NCBI RefSeq assembly: GCF_008831285.2
Contig: NC_045151.1
Span: 8,782,571 to 8,846,570, forward strand
Reading direction: 5' to 3'
DNA: 64,000 nt
From: Nymphaea colorata
Lineage: Eukaryota > Streptophyta > Magnoliopsida > Nymphaeales > Nymphaeaceae
The translations under genes and the position numbers were made by a program. Below, one piece after another: positions 1 to 11,709 of the stretch. How positions within the stretch are numbered: position 1 is the stretch's first letter; the number at the start of each line of letters is the position of its first letter. The notes below the pieces were generated by a model that worked only from the letters and a program-made list of their open reading frames with translations, did not search any database and had not been told where the DNA came from.

Positions 1-284
1 GAGGAGAAGGAGAGAAAAGGCGAGGGCAGCTCGGAGGCGGAGGCGGAGACAGAGGAGAGGAGAGAAAGAGAAAGGGGGGCAGCTCCGGGTCGGGAGAGAG
101 ACAACTAGATGTTCGTCCACGCCTGTTCCGGGTAAACCACATTGGAACGCTTCGCCCTTTTATACCGACTGTTCTCCGTCCTAAGAGTCTCGTTAATTCT
201 TTGTCCAACGTTTGTGTAAATTTTTCCTAAACATAACGCGTCTGTCCGGTTCCGTAGTGTTCCAAGGCATTCAAACGACCTCTC
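1..284. other. Purine-rich left edge, unassigned
   Basis: The first 100 bases are strongly purine-rich (GGAGA and GAGGCGG runs on the plus strand). The stretch after that is mixed sequence with a TATA-like TTTTATACC near 169. No open frame with recognisable content is visible. It could be the edge of a repeat or a 5' untranslated region; the window boundary prevents a decision. Confidence 0.3.
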
Positions 285-569
285 ATGGTGGCTTATGAAA
301 AGAGGCCCATTGAGGATGTTATTCCCATGGAATTGGTCAACTTGCTATGGAAGGCTGGATGAATGTTGGACACTCCATGGACAAAAGGCTCGGGAATAGC
401 TACATCGTTGAGGAACCTAAGCTTGGGCTGAAGCTAACATGCTATGTTCATAGAGCACTGAATCAAGGCCAAACATGCAGAAATTGACTCTTTTTTTAAT
501 GGTGATGCTTTGGTACACGATCTAAATTATCAGCATGTGGTTACTCAAGAAGATGCAGACACATACTAA
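285..569 (+). pseudogene. Possible coding relic of unknown family
   Basis: Not recognised. Three successive plus frames, each ending in a stop, seem to hand over to one another. The first starts at 285 and reads MVAYEKRPIEDVIP. The second, from about 346, contains NVGHSMDKRLGNSYIVEEP. The third, from about 475, contains FFNGDALVHDLNYQHVVTQE and ends at TAA 567-569. The amino-acid composition is ordinary protein-like rather than low complexity, which is why I list it. It may be a frameshifted gene fragment or a gene exon read with wrong boundaries. Copia element A was inserted 75 bp downstream. No domain or function is claimed. Confidence 0.2.
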
Positions 570-643
570 CTAATATTGTAGTCTCCTTTCCCTGGAAAGG
601 TATCATCAACCATATGAAACTCATTGATATTTTGTACCATATG

Positions 644-941
644 TGATAGACTGAGATAATGATTAGAAGAGAAGAGGTGGAGAGAAAAAGTGGCACACGA
701 TTTACGTGGTTCACCCTTGCAGCCTACACCCACGAGCAAGAGAGACCAATATTATGATATTATTGTTATCAGCCGATACACTTGTTTATGTCTTTATACA
801 TCAAGAGAATATTGAAAAAGGAAGGGAATTTTGAGAAATTTTCATAAACAATGTATTCGTTAATTGATGACCATTGCTCAGCTTTCTTTCCATGCTGATC
901 GTTGCCATATTGATCTCCTTTTGATCGTTGCAATTCTATCA
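644..941 (-). repeat. Copia A 3' LTR
   Basis: 298-bp LTR beginning TG and ending CA in either orientation, next to the polypurine tract on its inner side (minus strand, GAGGGGGAG, 942-957). It is matched by the copy at 5240-5536. The outer flank is the target duplication ATATG. Confidence 0.93.
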
Positions 942-2352
942 CTCCCCCTCAAGTGGGGCGTACATTTTGTGACATCCCCACTTGCTGGTGGCTATCTTCA
1001 ATTTCAGTTTGCTGACTTCTTTAGTCAAGGCATCGACAACTTGATCGGTGGTTTTAATGTAAGGAGTTCTAATTTCTCCATATATGACTTTCTCTCTGAT
1101 GTAATGACAATCGATCTCAATATGTTTGGTTCTCTCATGAAATACATGGTTTGTAGATATGTGTATTGCAGCCATGTTGTCACAGAACATATCCATTGGC
1201 TTGGTAATACTAAAACTCATTTCTTCAACAAGGTTCTTAGTCCATGTGAGCTCACTGCCACATGCCATTGCGCGGTCTTTTGCTTCTGCACTAGACTTAA
1301 CCACCACTCTCTGTTTCTTGCTTTTCCAAGATACTAGATTTTTTCTGACAAAAACACAGTATCCTGTGGTAGATCTTCTGTCACTAATGTCACATGCCCA
1401 ATCAACATTAGTAAAACCAACAATGTCAATGTTTTTGTTTCTTTTATACCAGAGTCCCTGCCCTGGAGTACCCTTCACATATCTGAGGATGCGATCAACT
1501 GCGTTCACGTGAGATTCTCTTGGACTTTGCATATATCTACTAATGACATTCACAACATAAGAAATGTCAGGACAAGTAACTAATAGATATATTAACTTAC
1601 CCACAAGTCGTTGGAACTTTTTTTTCAACTTTAGGTTCATCGTCGCAAGGTCCAATTTTGAGGTTTGGTTCAATAGGAGTGTCTGCCGGTCGAGCATTTA
1701 ACTTTTTAGTCTCCTTTAAAATATCTAATGCATACTTTCTCTGACATAGCATAATACCTTTGTACGATTGAGTAACTTCAATACCAAGAAAATATTTAAG
1801 TTTTCCCAAATCCTTTATGTCAAAGGTTTTCTTTAAATACTCTTTTAGAATCTGAATGCCTTTTGTATCATTTCCAGCCACAACTATGTCGTCTACGTAA
1901 ACTAAGACCATAGTGATGTTCTCTTCACATTTTTTGACAAATAAGCTATTGTCTGAGTGACACTTGTGGTACCCTGATTTTTCCAGTGCCTGACTCAACT
2001 TTACGTACCAAGCTCTAGGAGATTGTTTTAAGCCATATATGGCCTTATTGAGTTTGCAGACTCTTCCTTTCCTTTCATCTAGGTGACCTGATGGTAATGA
2101 CATATAAATTTCTTCATTGAGCTTTCCTTGTAAAAAAGTGTTTTTGACATCTAGTTGATGTAGACTCCAATTCAAGTTGCAAGCAGTAGAGAGCAATATT
2201 CTCAAGGTGTTCATCTTTGCGAAAAACGCAAATGTTTCTTCATAATCCATCCCTTTAGTCTGTGTGAACCCTTTAGCCACTAGACGGGCCTTGTATCTTT
2301 CTAAGGATCCATCGCTTTTGTATTTTACTCTATAATGCCATTTGCACCCCAC
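939..2352 (-). pseudogene. Copia A reverse transcriptase and RNase H (broken)
   Basis: Two minus frames cover this part. The upstream piece (2352-1597) carries the copia RT signatures GCKW, RLVAKGFTQ, LDVKNTFLQG, YGLKQSPRAWY and the catalytic LVYVDDIVVAG. The downstream piece (1697-939) continues with VGKLIYLLVTCPDIS, the RNase H region DRRSTTGYCVF, and CDNMAAIHIS and HERTKHIEID near the end. The pieces are in different frames around 1600-1690, so at least one frameshift separates RT from RNase H. Some conserved positions are altered (for example FTNVDWA where SDADWA is usual). It is a dead copy. Confidence 0.9.
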
Positions 2353-2385
2353 TATGTTTGTGTTCTTTGGTGCGATGACAACCTC

Positions 2386-2910
2386 TCATGTTCTGTTTCG
2401 CCTTAGAGCTTGTAGTTCTTCATCCATAGCCTTGCTCCAATTAGGATCTTCTTGAGCCTCTTGGAATGACTTAGGCTCTTGAATGTTATCAAGATTTCTA
2501 ACAAACTTGGCATGATTGTTAGAAATTTGATTGTAGGTCACATACTTGTTGATTGGGTAGGTTACATAATCTACTAGGTGTGAAGGGGCACGCCTAATTC
2601 TCTCTGATCTTCTAAGAAGTGTTGAGTTGTTCTCTACATCTTCGGTAGCAATTGCAAGTTCTTGATCATTTGTGGGGCTTTCATTCTCAGCATGAATCTC
2701 ATTATTGGCTCCCTGTACATCAACCACAGTAATAAACAAGTCATCATAATCATGCAAAGTTGAGCTTGTGGGCTCCCCTTGACTTTGTCCATCCAGATTG
2801 ACGTTAAAATAAGGGAGAGATTCATTGAATTGCACATCACGAGAAATAAAAGTTTTTCTAGAGATAGGGTTATAACAAACGTACCCTTTACTTTCCATAT
2901 CATAGCCCAC
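2386..2910 (-). pseudogene. Copia A integrase C-terminus and IN-RT linker
   Basis: This minus frame begins with the copia integrase C-terminal pattern GYVCYNPISRKTFISRDVQF and continues into a variable acidic linker and the RRSERIRRAPSHLVDY motif that precedes RT in copia polyproteins. It ends with DPNWSKAMDEELQAL, which normally runs straight into RT. A stop or frameshift near 2360-2386 separates it from the RT frame. Confidence 0.85.
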
Positions 2911-2964
2911 AAAAATGCATTTAATAGATCGAGGACTTAACTTGTCTCTTTTTGATGGATGTTG

Positions 2965-3679
2965 TCATACGTAAGCAACACATCCAAACACCCGAAGATG
3001 ATCGAGCTTAGGTTGCGATCCCGTCATTTGCTTGATAGGACTATGGTAGTTCAACAATTTGCTCGGAGTCCTATTAATAACATAGCATGCTGTAGAAATA
3101 GCATATTTCCAATAATTTTTTGGTACATTCATCTGAAACAAGAAACTTCTTGCAACTTCGAGTAAATGTTTATTTTTCCTTTCAGATATACCATTTTGTT
3201 GAGGTGTATCCACACAATACGTCTCATGTCTAATACCATGTTCGCCAAGAAGAAGTTTGAAATCATGATTTTTATATTCAGTGCCATTGTCGGATCTAAT
3301 AATTTTTATTCAGTCCATATTGAGTTTCAATCATTTTGTAAAAAGTTTTAAAGTGAGAGAGCACTTCAGACTTATTTTTCAGAAAATAGACCCATGTAGT
3401 CCTGGAGAAATCATCAATAAAAAGCACATCGTAACGCAATCTATCCATAGAATCAATAGGCGCAGGGCCCCAAACATTAGAGTGTATTAAATCAAATGGT
3501 TTTTGGCTAATGGAATCAGATAAAGAAAATTTAGGTCTAGTCATTCTAGCAAATTTGCATATTTCACACTCTCTACAATTGCAACAAAGATTAGGAAATA
3601 AATAATCTAAAATTCTAAAAGATGGATGACCCATCCTTTGGTGCCAGATTTCTCCATTGTTGGCATGATTTACTTTCAA
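2965..3679 (-). pseudogene. Copia A GAG-pre-integrase and integrase core (broken)
   Basis: The frame 3679-3296 holds the HHCC zinc-binding part (HQRMGHPS...CRECEICKFAR) and the start of the integrase core (DLIHSNVWGPAP, FIDDFSRTTWVYFLKNKSEV). The frame 3213-2965 continues with TPQQNGISERKN, which carries the catalytic Glu region, and VFGCVAYV. About 80 bp between them, which should hold the second catalytic Asp, are frameshifted. Function is lost. Confidence 0.88.
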
Positions 3680-3696
3680 TGCATGATTTATAGTTC

Positions 3697-4503
3697 TTAT
3701 TTGATAGAGTCCATTGATGAGTTGCCCTTCACCAATCGTCTTCTGAGTTGTTGATCCTGAAAAATAACATTAGTAGCAGAAAATACTACATTGCAATTTA
3801 ATTCCTTTATAATTTTAGCAACTGATAGAAGATTGTTAGTGAGCTTTGGCATGACAAGCACATTGCTCAAGTAATTTTTGTTAAAAAAATCTATTTTACC
3901 CAATCCATTGACAGCTATAGGAGCCCCGTTGGCAGCAGCTATAGGACCAATATCTCTAGAATAACAATAGGAACTTAAGAGAGAAGATTTATTGGTCATG
4001 TGATCTGTTGCTCCCGAGTCAACTATCCATTGTAAGTCTTGACCATCAATGTTATTAACAAAAGTAAGAGCCATACCTGTTTTGATTGTACCTTTGTCCC
4101 CTGAGTTGGTTGCGATGCCAGCGGTCCTTTGGACTTGAAGTTCTTTACTCATTTCAGCCAATTTGTCCAAAGTGATCTGATTTTCCAATGAAGACGTGGC
4201 ATGATTTGCTTGATTGGAGTTGTTCTCGCTTTTTTCTTGATTGCGAGCAATGCTTCTAATGGAAGAATTCTGCCCTTTTTCAGGTTTCCCATGAAGGAAC
4301 CAACAGGAATCTCGAGAGTGCCCATTCCTCTTGCAGTGAGTGCACTTAACTTTCCTAGAGTTCGCACGTTTGTATTTGAATGGCCTCTCACCGGTGGTAG
4401 AATAAGCATTATTGCTTGTTGCAAAAGCCATTTTTTTCTTTATTAGGTATTTCTTGACAACCGTCAGCCAGCATTCCCATAGCCTTACGCCTAGACTCTT
4501 CAC
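3697..4503 (-). pseudogene. Copia A nucleocapsid zinc knuckle and protease
   Basis: A 268-residue minus frame. It contains a CCHC zinc knuckle (CTHCKRNGHSRDSC, encoded near 4300-4345) followed by the aspartic protease motif WIVDSGATDHMT near 4000-4035. Downstream, LPKLTNNLLSVAKI is the usual copia protease tail. It is open over its whole length but detached from Gag upstream and integrase downstream by frame breaks. Confidence 0.88.
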
Positions 4504-4596
4504 GCATAAGCAAGGAGAAAACTGATGCTAGAGATGGCAAATCATGAGCCATAAGTATTTAACTATGTAGTTGTTCATAATCATTAGGCAGACCGG

Positions 4597-5110
4597 CTAA
4601 AATTTCAAAGATGCGATCTTGTTCGCGTTGCCTTTGGCCTTAGTAAGGTCCGTAGTCAGAGGTGTATATATATCCATCTCATCCCATATTGCTTTAAATG
4701 TACCAAGATATTCACTAATAGATGACGTTCCTTTTTTCAAGCAGCCCTTCTTTTGTGCTAATTGATACATATGGGCAGTGTTGTACTGCTCTCCGTAAAG
4801 GTCTTTGGCACCTTGCCAAACTTCTTCAGCAGTTTCTAAGAAGGTAAAACTCGCTGCGATCTTGGGCTCCATAGAATTTATGAGCCAAGATGCTAAAGTG
4901 TCGTTGGTGGACCTCCATTCCTTGTATTTTGGATCATTAATGGCAGGTTTTTTTATACTACCATCAATATAATCCAACTTAGATTTTCCATTAAGAAATC
5001 ATGTAACTGCCTTAGACCATGGCAAATAGTTGAAACCATCAAGCAAGGTATGAGTAATTTTGAGATTGGGGTTACCTTGTTCATGAACGACAATCATATG
5101 CGTTGACCCA
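4597..5110 (-). pseudogene. Copia A Gag (UBN2-type, broken)
   Basis: The open part (4977-4597) contains WLINSMEPKIA and ETAEEVWQGAKDLYGE, typical of plant copia Gag (UBN2/DUF4219 family). The preceding minus frame reads NYLPWSKAVT followed by an in-frame TGA, then FLNGKSKLDYIDG, so the natural N-terminus continues upstream to about 5110 with a stop inside. Another frame break lies between this and the zinc-knuckle frame that starts at 4503. Confidence 0.8.
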
Positions 5111-5228
5111 TCGCTGGTTTGTATGATGGTGGTGGCTTCATCGTTGTCATTCCTGGTTTCCCTTTCTTGCTCTATAATGACTCACTGCTTGAAGCTTGAT
5201 GGTTTTTGCCTCATATGATCTTCTTATG

Positions 5229-5239
5229 CTCTGATACCA
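5229..5239 (-). other. Copia A primer binding site
   Basis: On the minus strand TGGTATCAGAG lies directly inside the 5' LTR. This sequence is complementary to the 3' end of initiator tRNA-Met, the usual primer of plant copia elements. Confidence 0.88.
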
Positions 5240-5536
5240 TGGTAGACCGAGAATGATTAGAAGAGAAGGAGGTGGAGAGAAAAGGTGGCACACGATTTAC
5301 GTGGTTCAGCCTTGCAGCCTACATCCACGAGCAAGAGAGACCAATATTATGATATTATTGTTATCAGCCGATACACTTGTTTATGTCTTTATACATCAAG
5401 AGAATATTGAAAAAGGAAGGGAATTTTGAGAAATTTCCATAAACAATGTATTCGTTAATTGATGACCATTGCTCAGCTTTCTTTCCTTGTTGATCGTTGC
5501 CATATTGATTTCCTTTTGATCGTTGCAATTCTATCA
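5240..5536 (-). repeat. Copia A 5' LTR
   Basis: 297-bp LTR paired with 644-941, preceded on its inner side by the PBS and flanked outside by the target duplication ATATG (5537-5541). Confidence 0.93.
5387..5395 (-). promoter_or_regulatory. TATA box in copia A 5' LTR
   Basis: On the minus strand the LTR contains TGTATAAAG, a good plant TATA box; the same sequence is in the 3' LTR (792-800). It is the likely core promoter of the element. Confidence 0.5.
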
Positions 5537-5541
5537 ATATG

Positions 5542-8500
5542 CTATTGGGCTAACAATCAAGCCTCATAAATTCGTTCTATTTGTTTAAAAGTGGATTACT
5601 TGGAAGACAACGTGCATGAGTTAGAAAGTACATGTCATTTGAGAAAAGAAAATCAAATCACAAGAAGAGCTACAAAGCAAGAATTCTCAATGAAATTACA
5701 GCTAATACTTAATAGATGGAATGCCTAATCATATCAAACCAATCTACTGTCAAAAAGCCTAGTTAGGGCACCAAACCATACACAACAAGGAATGCATCCT
5801 TTTTCACAATTTATTCAATGGAAAGAGATAAACAAGATAGTGAGCTGTATAAGAAAGGTTTGAATATCATTTCCTTGTTACCTATAACTGAAAAAGCTGA
5901 TTAGGTCGACCAACTCTAAACTAAAAATGTTGAATATATTTTCTTATCTATGGAAAGGGACAAAAGAGTGAAAATCAACTGTAAGGGTTAATCAGCAACA
6001 TCCAGCAGTGACGACACCCTTGCGAATGATAGTCAACCTCATGATCCATGGTAGATGAAGAATGTAGTGGTTCCAATGGACGACTTTTGTGATGCACCGG
6101 CAATGGATTTTCATAAAACAATGACAACAAATCGAGGATGCACAAAACTTCACAGGAGATCAAGAGAGAAATAAAGAAAAAAAGAATGCAAAATCCGCAT
6201 GAATAAGAGGCCAGCGGGCTTGTTTCCTAACGCAAGAATATACTTCATTAGAAAATGGGAAAAGCACTCGTGAACTTCTTAAAATAGAACATGCTGCCCA
6301 TTTTTTTATTAGAAAATAGAAAGGGTAGGCTTTCCCAACACACTAGCACTTTCATTATTAAAAAAAAAAGAGTCTATTAGGGTTTTCTCAAATGCATCAA
6401 ATACATGCATTTGGAATGAAGTTTGGTATTTTAGGCGTAGGAACACCACTTTTCTAATGTAGCTCTTCCTTGCATCAGGGAAAACAGTCAATCATAATAT
6501 CCACTAATGCAGGTTAACGCTTTCATTACTAAAGGGCGACCTTTTGTCGACTTGCCTAATGCATGCTCGTGCTGCATTAAAAAAATGTATGTTTACTAAC
6601 GCACTTCAGTGATGCATTAGAGAAGCGCACACTAACTGCCACACATGCTACAAATGTGGTGGTATATGTTATAATTTTTGTAATGTACCAAATATAACCT
6701 CACATTTGTTCAAAATTGATAATATACAACATATATTTCCATGAGGATCAATGTAGATATATTTTCCTAAAATTGAAAAAACACAAGAACAAGCTTCAAA
6801 TTTTATAGCATCTGGGTAGGCAAAGTTGATTAAACATGCCCTTGCTCACATTTGAACCAGGCTTTGGCTTTGTACAAAACTGCACACCCCAAATTTCTAG
6901 CCATTTTTTTAATGCACAACAATCACAAAGTTTTAGCAATGTGACATTCTTAAAAACACCAGACAAGTCACATAAATTTTGAATCATAAATGGGGCTATG
7001 CATTTCAATTTTATACAGACGTATACCCAGGCTCTTCTATACAAAGTAAACACTACAACCCTATTTACGTTTTATTATGCAAGATGGAAAAAACCCAAAT
7101 TTTGCCCAAAAAATGAAAACTTCAACAGTCGAGGATGCACTGGCACATTGAACACTTTCTCCTAGTCGAATGTGAGCTTAGCATCGATCAGCTTACTGCC
7201 TCGACGTTGAACACTTCTGCTGAACAAAAGGTTGAACATTTGAAGTATGATAGATAACTAGCAAATTTTAAGTGCCCCTAGGGGGTGTCTGTGAAAACAA
7301 TGTACTCTGATGCTATACTACCCGATAAACATTAATTTAGGTCATACATGTCTCACATATGCAACTCACATCACTAATCACATAAATCTTTATGATTTCT
7401 GAAATAAACTTTATCACTAGAATGTAAATTCACATAACCCACAGAGATCATGCCAATCCACAAGGTAAAAATCCACTTTAGCTTGTTACCTATGTGATCT
7501 TGTAAATCTTTAACCAACTCACATTATGATTTCTTTTATATTTTTATTTTTCATTGTATAGATCTTATGGGCACAAAAAGAGCATGCACATCACACGTGA
7601 CTCTTGGTTTAGGAAAATCCTTGTGACTGCCCAAATCACTATGCATCTGAATTTTCAGCAGTGGTGGAGCAACTTACTGGGATTCCATCTACAAGTAGTG
7701 ATTCTCAACCTTTCCTACGGCACCAGGGTTGGGAAAGAAAGAGCGCAAGGATAAAACATGTACATGACAATACAATGGTTGGCGCCTTGCACCACTTACC
7801 CTCCGAGTATGCTAGCCAATGGGAAAAAACGAAAAGGGCATGCCTGCATGGAGTGCCCGTCCAACCAGCTGAATAAACACTTGGTACATTATAATTTTTA
7901 AGTATTGGACACGAGACAAATAATCTCATCAATATATGTCTAAGCTACCCTCTATTCATTAACAATCATTCACTAAATATTTTCAATCACAGGTAACTAT
8001 GGATCATATTGATCAGACAAAATCCATCAGAATGTCTATCATAAGCATTCACATATTGCAATGCCCTATGTCAACATTTTCAAGTGTTGCTCATAGATGG
8101 GGGGTTGTTTGACAAAGAAATATATCAAATCACATCTACAGGACATGTGGACCTAGGTTCACATGTACACACAAGGTTGTCTAAAACCTATGCATCTTCA
8201 TTATGCAACAATTCAATTCAATGCACGTGTCTAGTTTAGTGGAATTTGTTTTTTATTTTAAATGGACCACTAATATACGCAGTCGATCCAAACTACAGAG
8301 AGTATTCTCTATCCATGACTTGCAAACAGCTGTCCATTCAATTAACAATTCATCACAAAGTATAATGCATGTGTCATTTTCGAGGAATCATTCAACACAA
8401 GGAAGCATGCCTACAGCTGTCCTACAAAATATTTCACTACATTCATATGCAAGTTGACATTTCATTTAATTAAGCATCCACATTGCCTATACATATCACA

Positions 8501-8880
8501 TAATCGTCATACATAAATGTACAGTTTGATCATAGATATAAATTTAACCTCAAATATCAAATTTGAATTTATTTTTCCAATTTCACAATGCATTCAATCA
8601 AGTCAATCACTACAATTCACTAAAAACACAACATTAGGGTAAGAATTAGACTGAAACTTGTCATACCTTTGCTTACCCGGTAAAAATATTAAATTTCCTA
8701 TACTTCCGTTTGTGACATTTGATCATCGCTACTATGGCTTCCGCCACTGTTGCAACATCCATAAGTAACGGGCTTGTCGTGGTCCTTTTTTCTTTTTTCT
8801 GTTGTGTAGCAAACATAATTTTTTGATATATATATTCTGTTCAAGGAATTGCTCTTCTGCCCATGAAATTGCGGGCCGTC
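5542..8880. other. Intergenic, no gene supported
   Basis: AT-rich sequence with only short frames whose translations show no family signal. From about 6340 to 6640 there are several copies of the octamer-like words TAATGCA and TGCATTA in both orientations, as in transposon subterminal regions, but I find no terminal repeat or target duplication. The sequence around 7640-7930 is more GC-rich and has overlapping frames on both strands, but nothing recognisable. Confidence 0.5.
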
Positions 8881-9623
8881 CTGGGCCGACCCAATCAAAA
8901 TTAACTTACTTTTTCTGTCTCATTCTCTGCTTTCTCTCACCCCCCACCCTCCCAACTCCCCGCTCTCTCCTCTCTCGCATTCTCGCCCCTGCCGATAGCT
9001 CTACTCAATGTTGGTAGGCCGGGAGGGAGGTGGAGGGCTGGCAGGCCCACTGGCATCAAGAGTGGCACTGGCATTGGGCTCTGGTGGGTACAACAATCTG
9101 AAGGAGAGAGACAAACGGGGAGACAGAAGTAAAAAACAACTAAAAAGAAACAGCAACAGGGGCGATGGCTTTGACGGGCTGTTCAGTAGACAGAAATTTA
9201 GTAAAGTCAAGACATATATATCTATATCTATATATATATATATATATATTAAATGTTCCATTGCTGCAATTCACTGCTCTTGCAGCAGCCAGTTGCTCTT
9301 CCCTTTTCTCTTATGTTGTTGCTGCTACATTTTTTTTTTCCTCTAAGGCTGCTGGAACAACGACAGTTACGACACCATATCTCCCTCTATTTCTTCTTTT
9401 GCTACTACACGACACTCTTGCTGCCATACTTTTATATGTACATATATATTTTTCCTATTCTGTATTTTTCTCTGCTGAGGCTGCAATCCCTCTTTCTCCC
9501 TCGTCACCTTCTCTTCTCTCTTTCTCTTATCCCTTTTCTTCCTTTTTTTTCTTTTTTTTGAGAAATGGTGTCTACTAATTGAAGCTTCTTCCTCCCTCTC
9601 TCTCTTTCTCTCTACCTCCCTTA
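8881..9623. other. Pyrimidine-rich tract targeted by copia B
   Basis: From about 8925 the plus strand is dominated by C and T (TCTCTC, CTTCTT, TTTTTTC runs), interrupted by a GA-rich stretch at 9080-9180 and the TA microsatellite. It resumes after the element B and C insertions (16283-16721 and 22478-22560), so the pre-insertion tract was roughly 1.2 kb. Long frames here are low-complexity Leu/Phe/Ser strings and are not genes. Confidence 0.5.
9212..9250. repeat. TA/TATC microsatellite
   Basis: ATATATC repeats passing into an uninterrupted (TA)n run of about 20 bases. Confidence 0.9.
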
Positions 9624-9961
9624 TGTTGGATAGTGGCCATTGAGCCCTATCCGAATATCTAGTAACAGCAAAGCAGTTACTAGAAGTGCTCCTAAAATAT
9701 CTCCTAAGATATCTCTCAACTAACCGCAGCTAGGGTTTGGGGAAAACCTAAGGGGCTAGGCTTTAAATTCCTAGCTATAACTCTTGAGAAGGAATCATCC
9801 GTGAGAAGCCCTTTGGAAGAAAACCCCAAAAAAAGAAAAACTGACTTGTCTTCTCTCTCTTGCTCTTCCTCTTGTTCTTGTTTGCTGTTCTTAACAGGGG
9901 ACGCTCGAGATCTTCTGCATCTACATAGAGAGTCTTCTGCTGCATAACAAACCGTCTTACA
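9624..9961 (+). repeat. Copia B 5' LTR
   Basis: 338-bp LTR starting TGTTGGATAGTGGCC and ending GTCTTACA, followed by one spacer base and the PBS. Confidence 0.95.
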
Positions 9962-9962
9962 G

Positions 9963-9974
9963 TGGTATCAGAGC
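9963..9974 (+). other. Copia B primer binding site
   Basis: TGGTATCAGAGC, complementary to initiator tRNA-Met, one base after the 5' LTR. Confidence 0.92.
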
Positions 9975-11685
9975 CTGGTTCTTCGATCTCAAGTAAGTTC
10001 TTTCAGACTTCTGTGATGCCCTTGGTGAATGCCTAAGTATGTATCATGCTGTGAATGCGTAAATATGCATCATGTTCTGAACGCAAGTTAAGGCTTTAGA
10101 ACTATGCTGGGTGGATGAAGCAAGTTAAGGCTTTCTGTAAGCAAATTAGCATGCTCAATTATTTTTGTACATGTTATTCAAGAAGCATGACAACTGCAAA
10201 TCGATCCATAAAATTAATGTGCCTGTTATTCCAGAACATGGTATTTCAGTTTATTTGTTCTCTGTTCCTTTGAGATGCGTTGATCAGAAAATCTTCTGTA
10301 TCAGACAACGCTGCCAATTTCAGACAGCATTGTCGACTTCACAAAGCAGAGAACCTAAAAAGGAACAAAAAAGGAAAACATATACCTTGTTGAGCATTCC
10401 TTCTTTCTTTTAAAACCCTTAAAATTGAGTGACGGAAATCTGCTCAAAAAGGGGCAGAACTCGTTAGGGCTTGTGGTTCTGGTTATTCTCATTTTTTTTA
10501 ATGATCCACTTTTTTTGTAAATCTCGACTCCTCTGCTCCTACCTTCTCTGCCGATGAGCAGCTAACACCCAATGTTAGGATCCCTAGCGTCTTCCTCCTG
10601 TTGATGGCAGAGAGGTGACTTGGGCTTGAGCACAGAGGAAGACTCGTCTGAAGTCTAGAAAACTTTCACTCTGTCGGTTCACCCCTGTTTCAGCAGACGA
10701 CAGTCACTCATGTAGCCATAGGTTAGGGAACCCAAAAACCAAAACTCACCTGTGAGCAGACAGTGACCAGTCTTCTTTAATGCCAACAAGAATAGCTCCG
10801 ATCACTGGTTTTGCCTGCTCGCTGTTTGTCAAGGAAGAGCTCCCGCCGCTCTCTGAGTGGCACCCAAAAGAATTGCGGTCCTCAAGACAACCTCAAGACC
10901 ATCCCCGGCCGAACCAGTCAGCCAGAGAACGATCCTCCGCTAAAGGGAGATGGGCTTCCACCCAAAACCCGACAGGCATTCACGCTCATGTCTAGAGGTT
11001 CAATTCATTGTCCAGTCTTTGATCTCTGTCTCCTTAGGAATTAAGGATTCAGTAATACCTCTCTACTAAGAATGGGCTCTCTGCAACAAAGGGAAAGGAG
11101 CTGCGATAATTTTCACGAGAGAGGGAAGAACTCTCGGGAGGAGAGAGAAAACGAAAGCGAAAATGAAAAAAAATTTGGGCGGAAAGAACTTTATACTCCA
11201 AGTTCAAAAATTCCAAAAATGTCCTTCAGTTATGCTTTATTTTCAAATAAGTTGTTACACTTTTCATAAATTAAAGCCGCAACATTTTTTGCTGAAAAGT
11301 TTTTCAAAAAGAGGCTCGCGAAAGTTATTCTCGTCAAAGACCTGGAACTTTATAAGAAATTACTTATGGGGACTCTCAGCGTTATTATAAATTGCAATAA
11401 GGGGTTCCGGAAATTTATTTAGCAATTTTAGTGAAAAACCTTGCTCTTATACGAAATTACGTAAGGCACCCTCTAGCGTGTTGAACAGTGGAGAAAGAGG
11501 GTTCTGAAAATGAAAATAACTCTAAAAAGAGTTATGTACGTATTAAATTTAATTTATAATTCTCTTGTTCTAAATATTACTTTAGAATATTGTTTGAGAT
11601 TGATGTATATGCATATTTATTTTAAGACCTCTTGATGTGATATTTATTGTAAATTTTATTTCCCTTTGCTATTGTTGTTCTTAAC
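9975..11685 (+). other. Copia B untranslated leader (1.7 kb)
   Basis: Unusually long stretch between PBS and Gag start. It contains upstream ATGs and small frames (for example 10780-10995) with no recognisable product, and an AT-rich final 400 bases. Most copia leaders are far shorter. It could hold captured sequence, an additional small gene or a spliced leader; nothing in it is recognisable. Confidence 0.6.
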
Positions 11686-11709
11686 TTGCCATGGGAAATT
11701 AATTTAGAA

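Larger units (their letters stand above)
644..5536 (-). mobile_element. Ty1/copia LTR retrotransposon A (minus, decayed)
   Basis: Both LTRs (644-941 and 5240-5536) and a matching 5-bp target duplication ATATG (639-643 and 5537-5541) define a full-length insertion of 4.9 kb. The internal order on the minus strand is PBS, Gag, zinc knuckle, protease, integrase, reverse transcriptase, RNase H, polypurine tract. Integrase before reverse transcriptase is the copia order. The coding frame is cut by several stops and frameshifts, so the copy cannot make its own proteins. By eye the two LTRs differ at about nine positions plus two small indels in 297 bp (about 3%), so the insertion is older than element B. 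Confidence 0.95.

Noticed and set aside
5975-8898. Several 60-85 residue frames between copia A and the pyrimidine tract
   Set aside because: No family motifs, no splice context, no composition bias typical of genes; such lengths are expected by chance in AT-rich DNA.
9001-9578. Overlapping frames of 86-137 residues on both strands
   Set aside because: Translations are Leu/Phe/Ser or Ile/Tyr strings from the CT tract and TA microsatellite.
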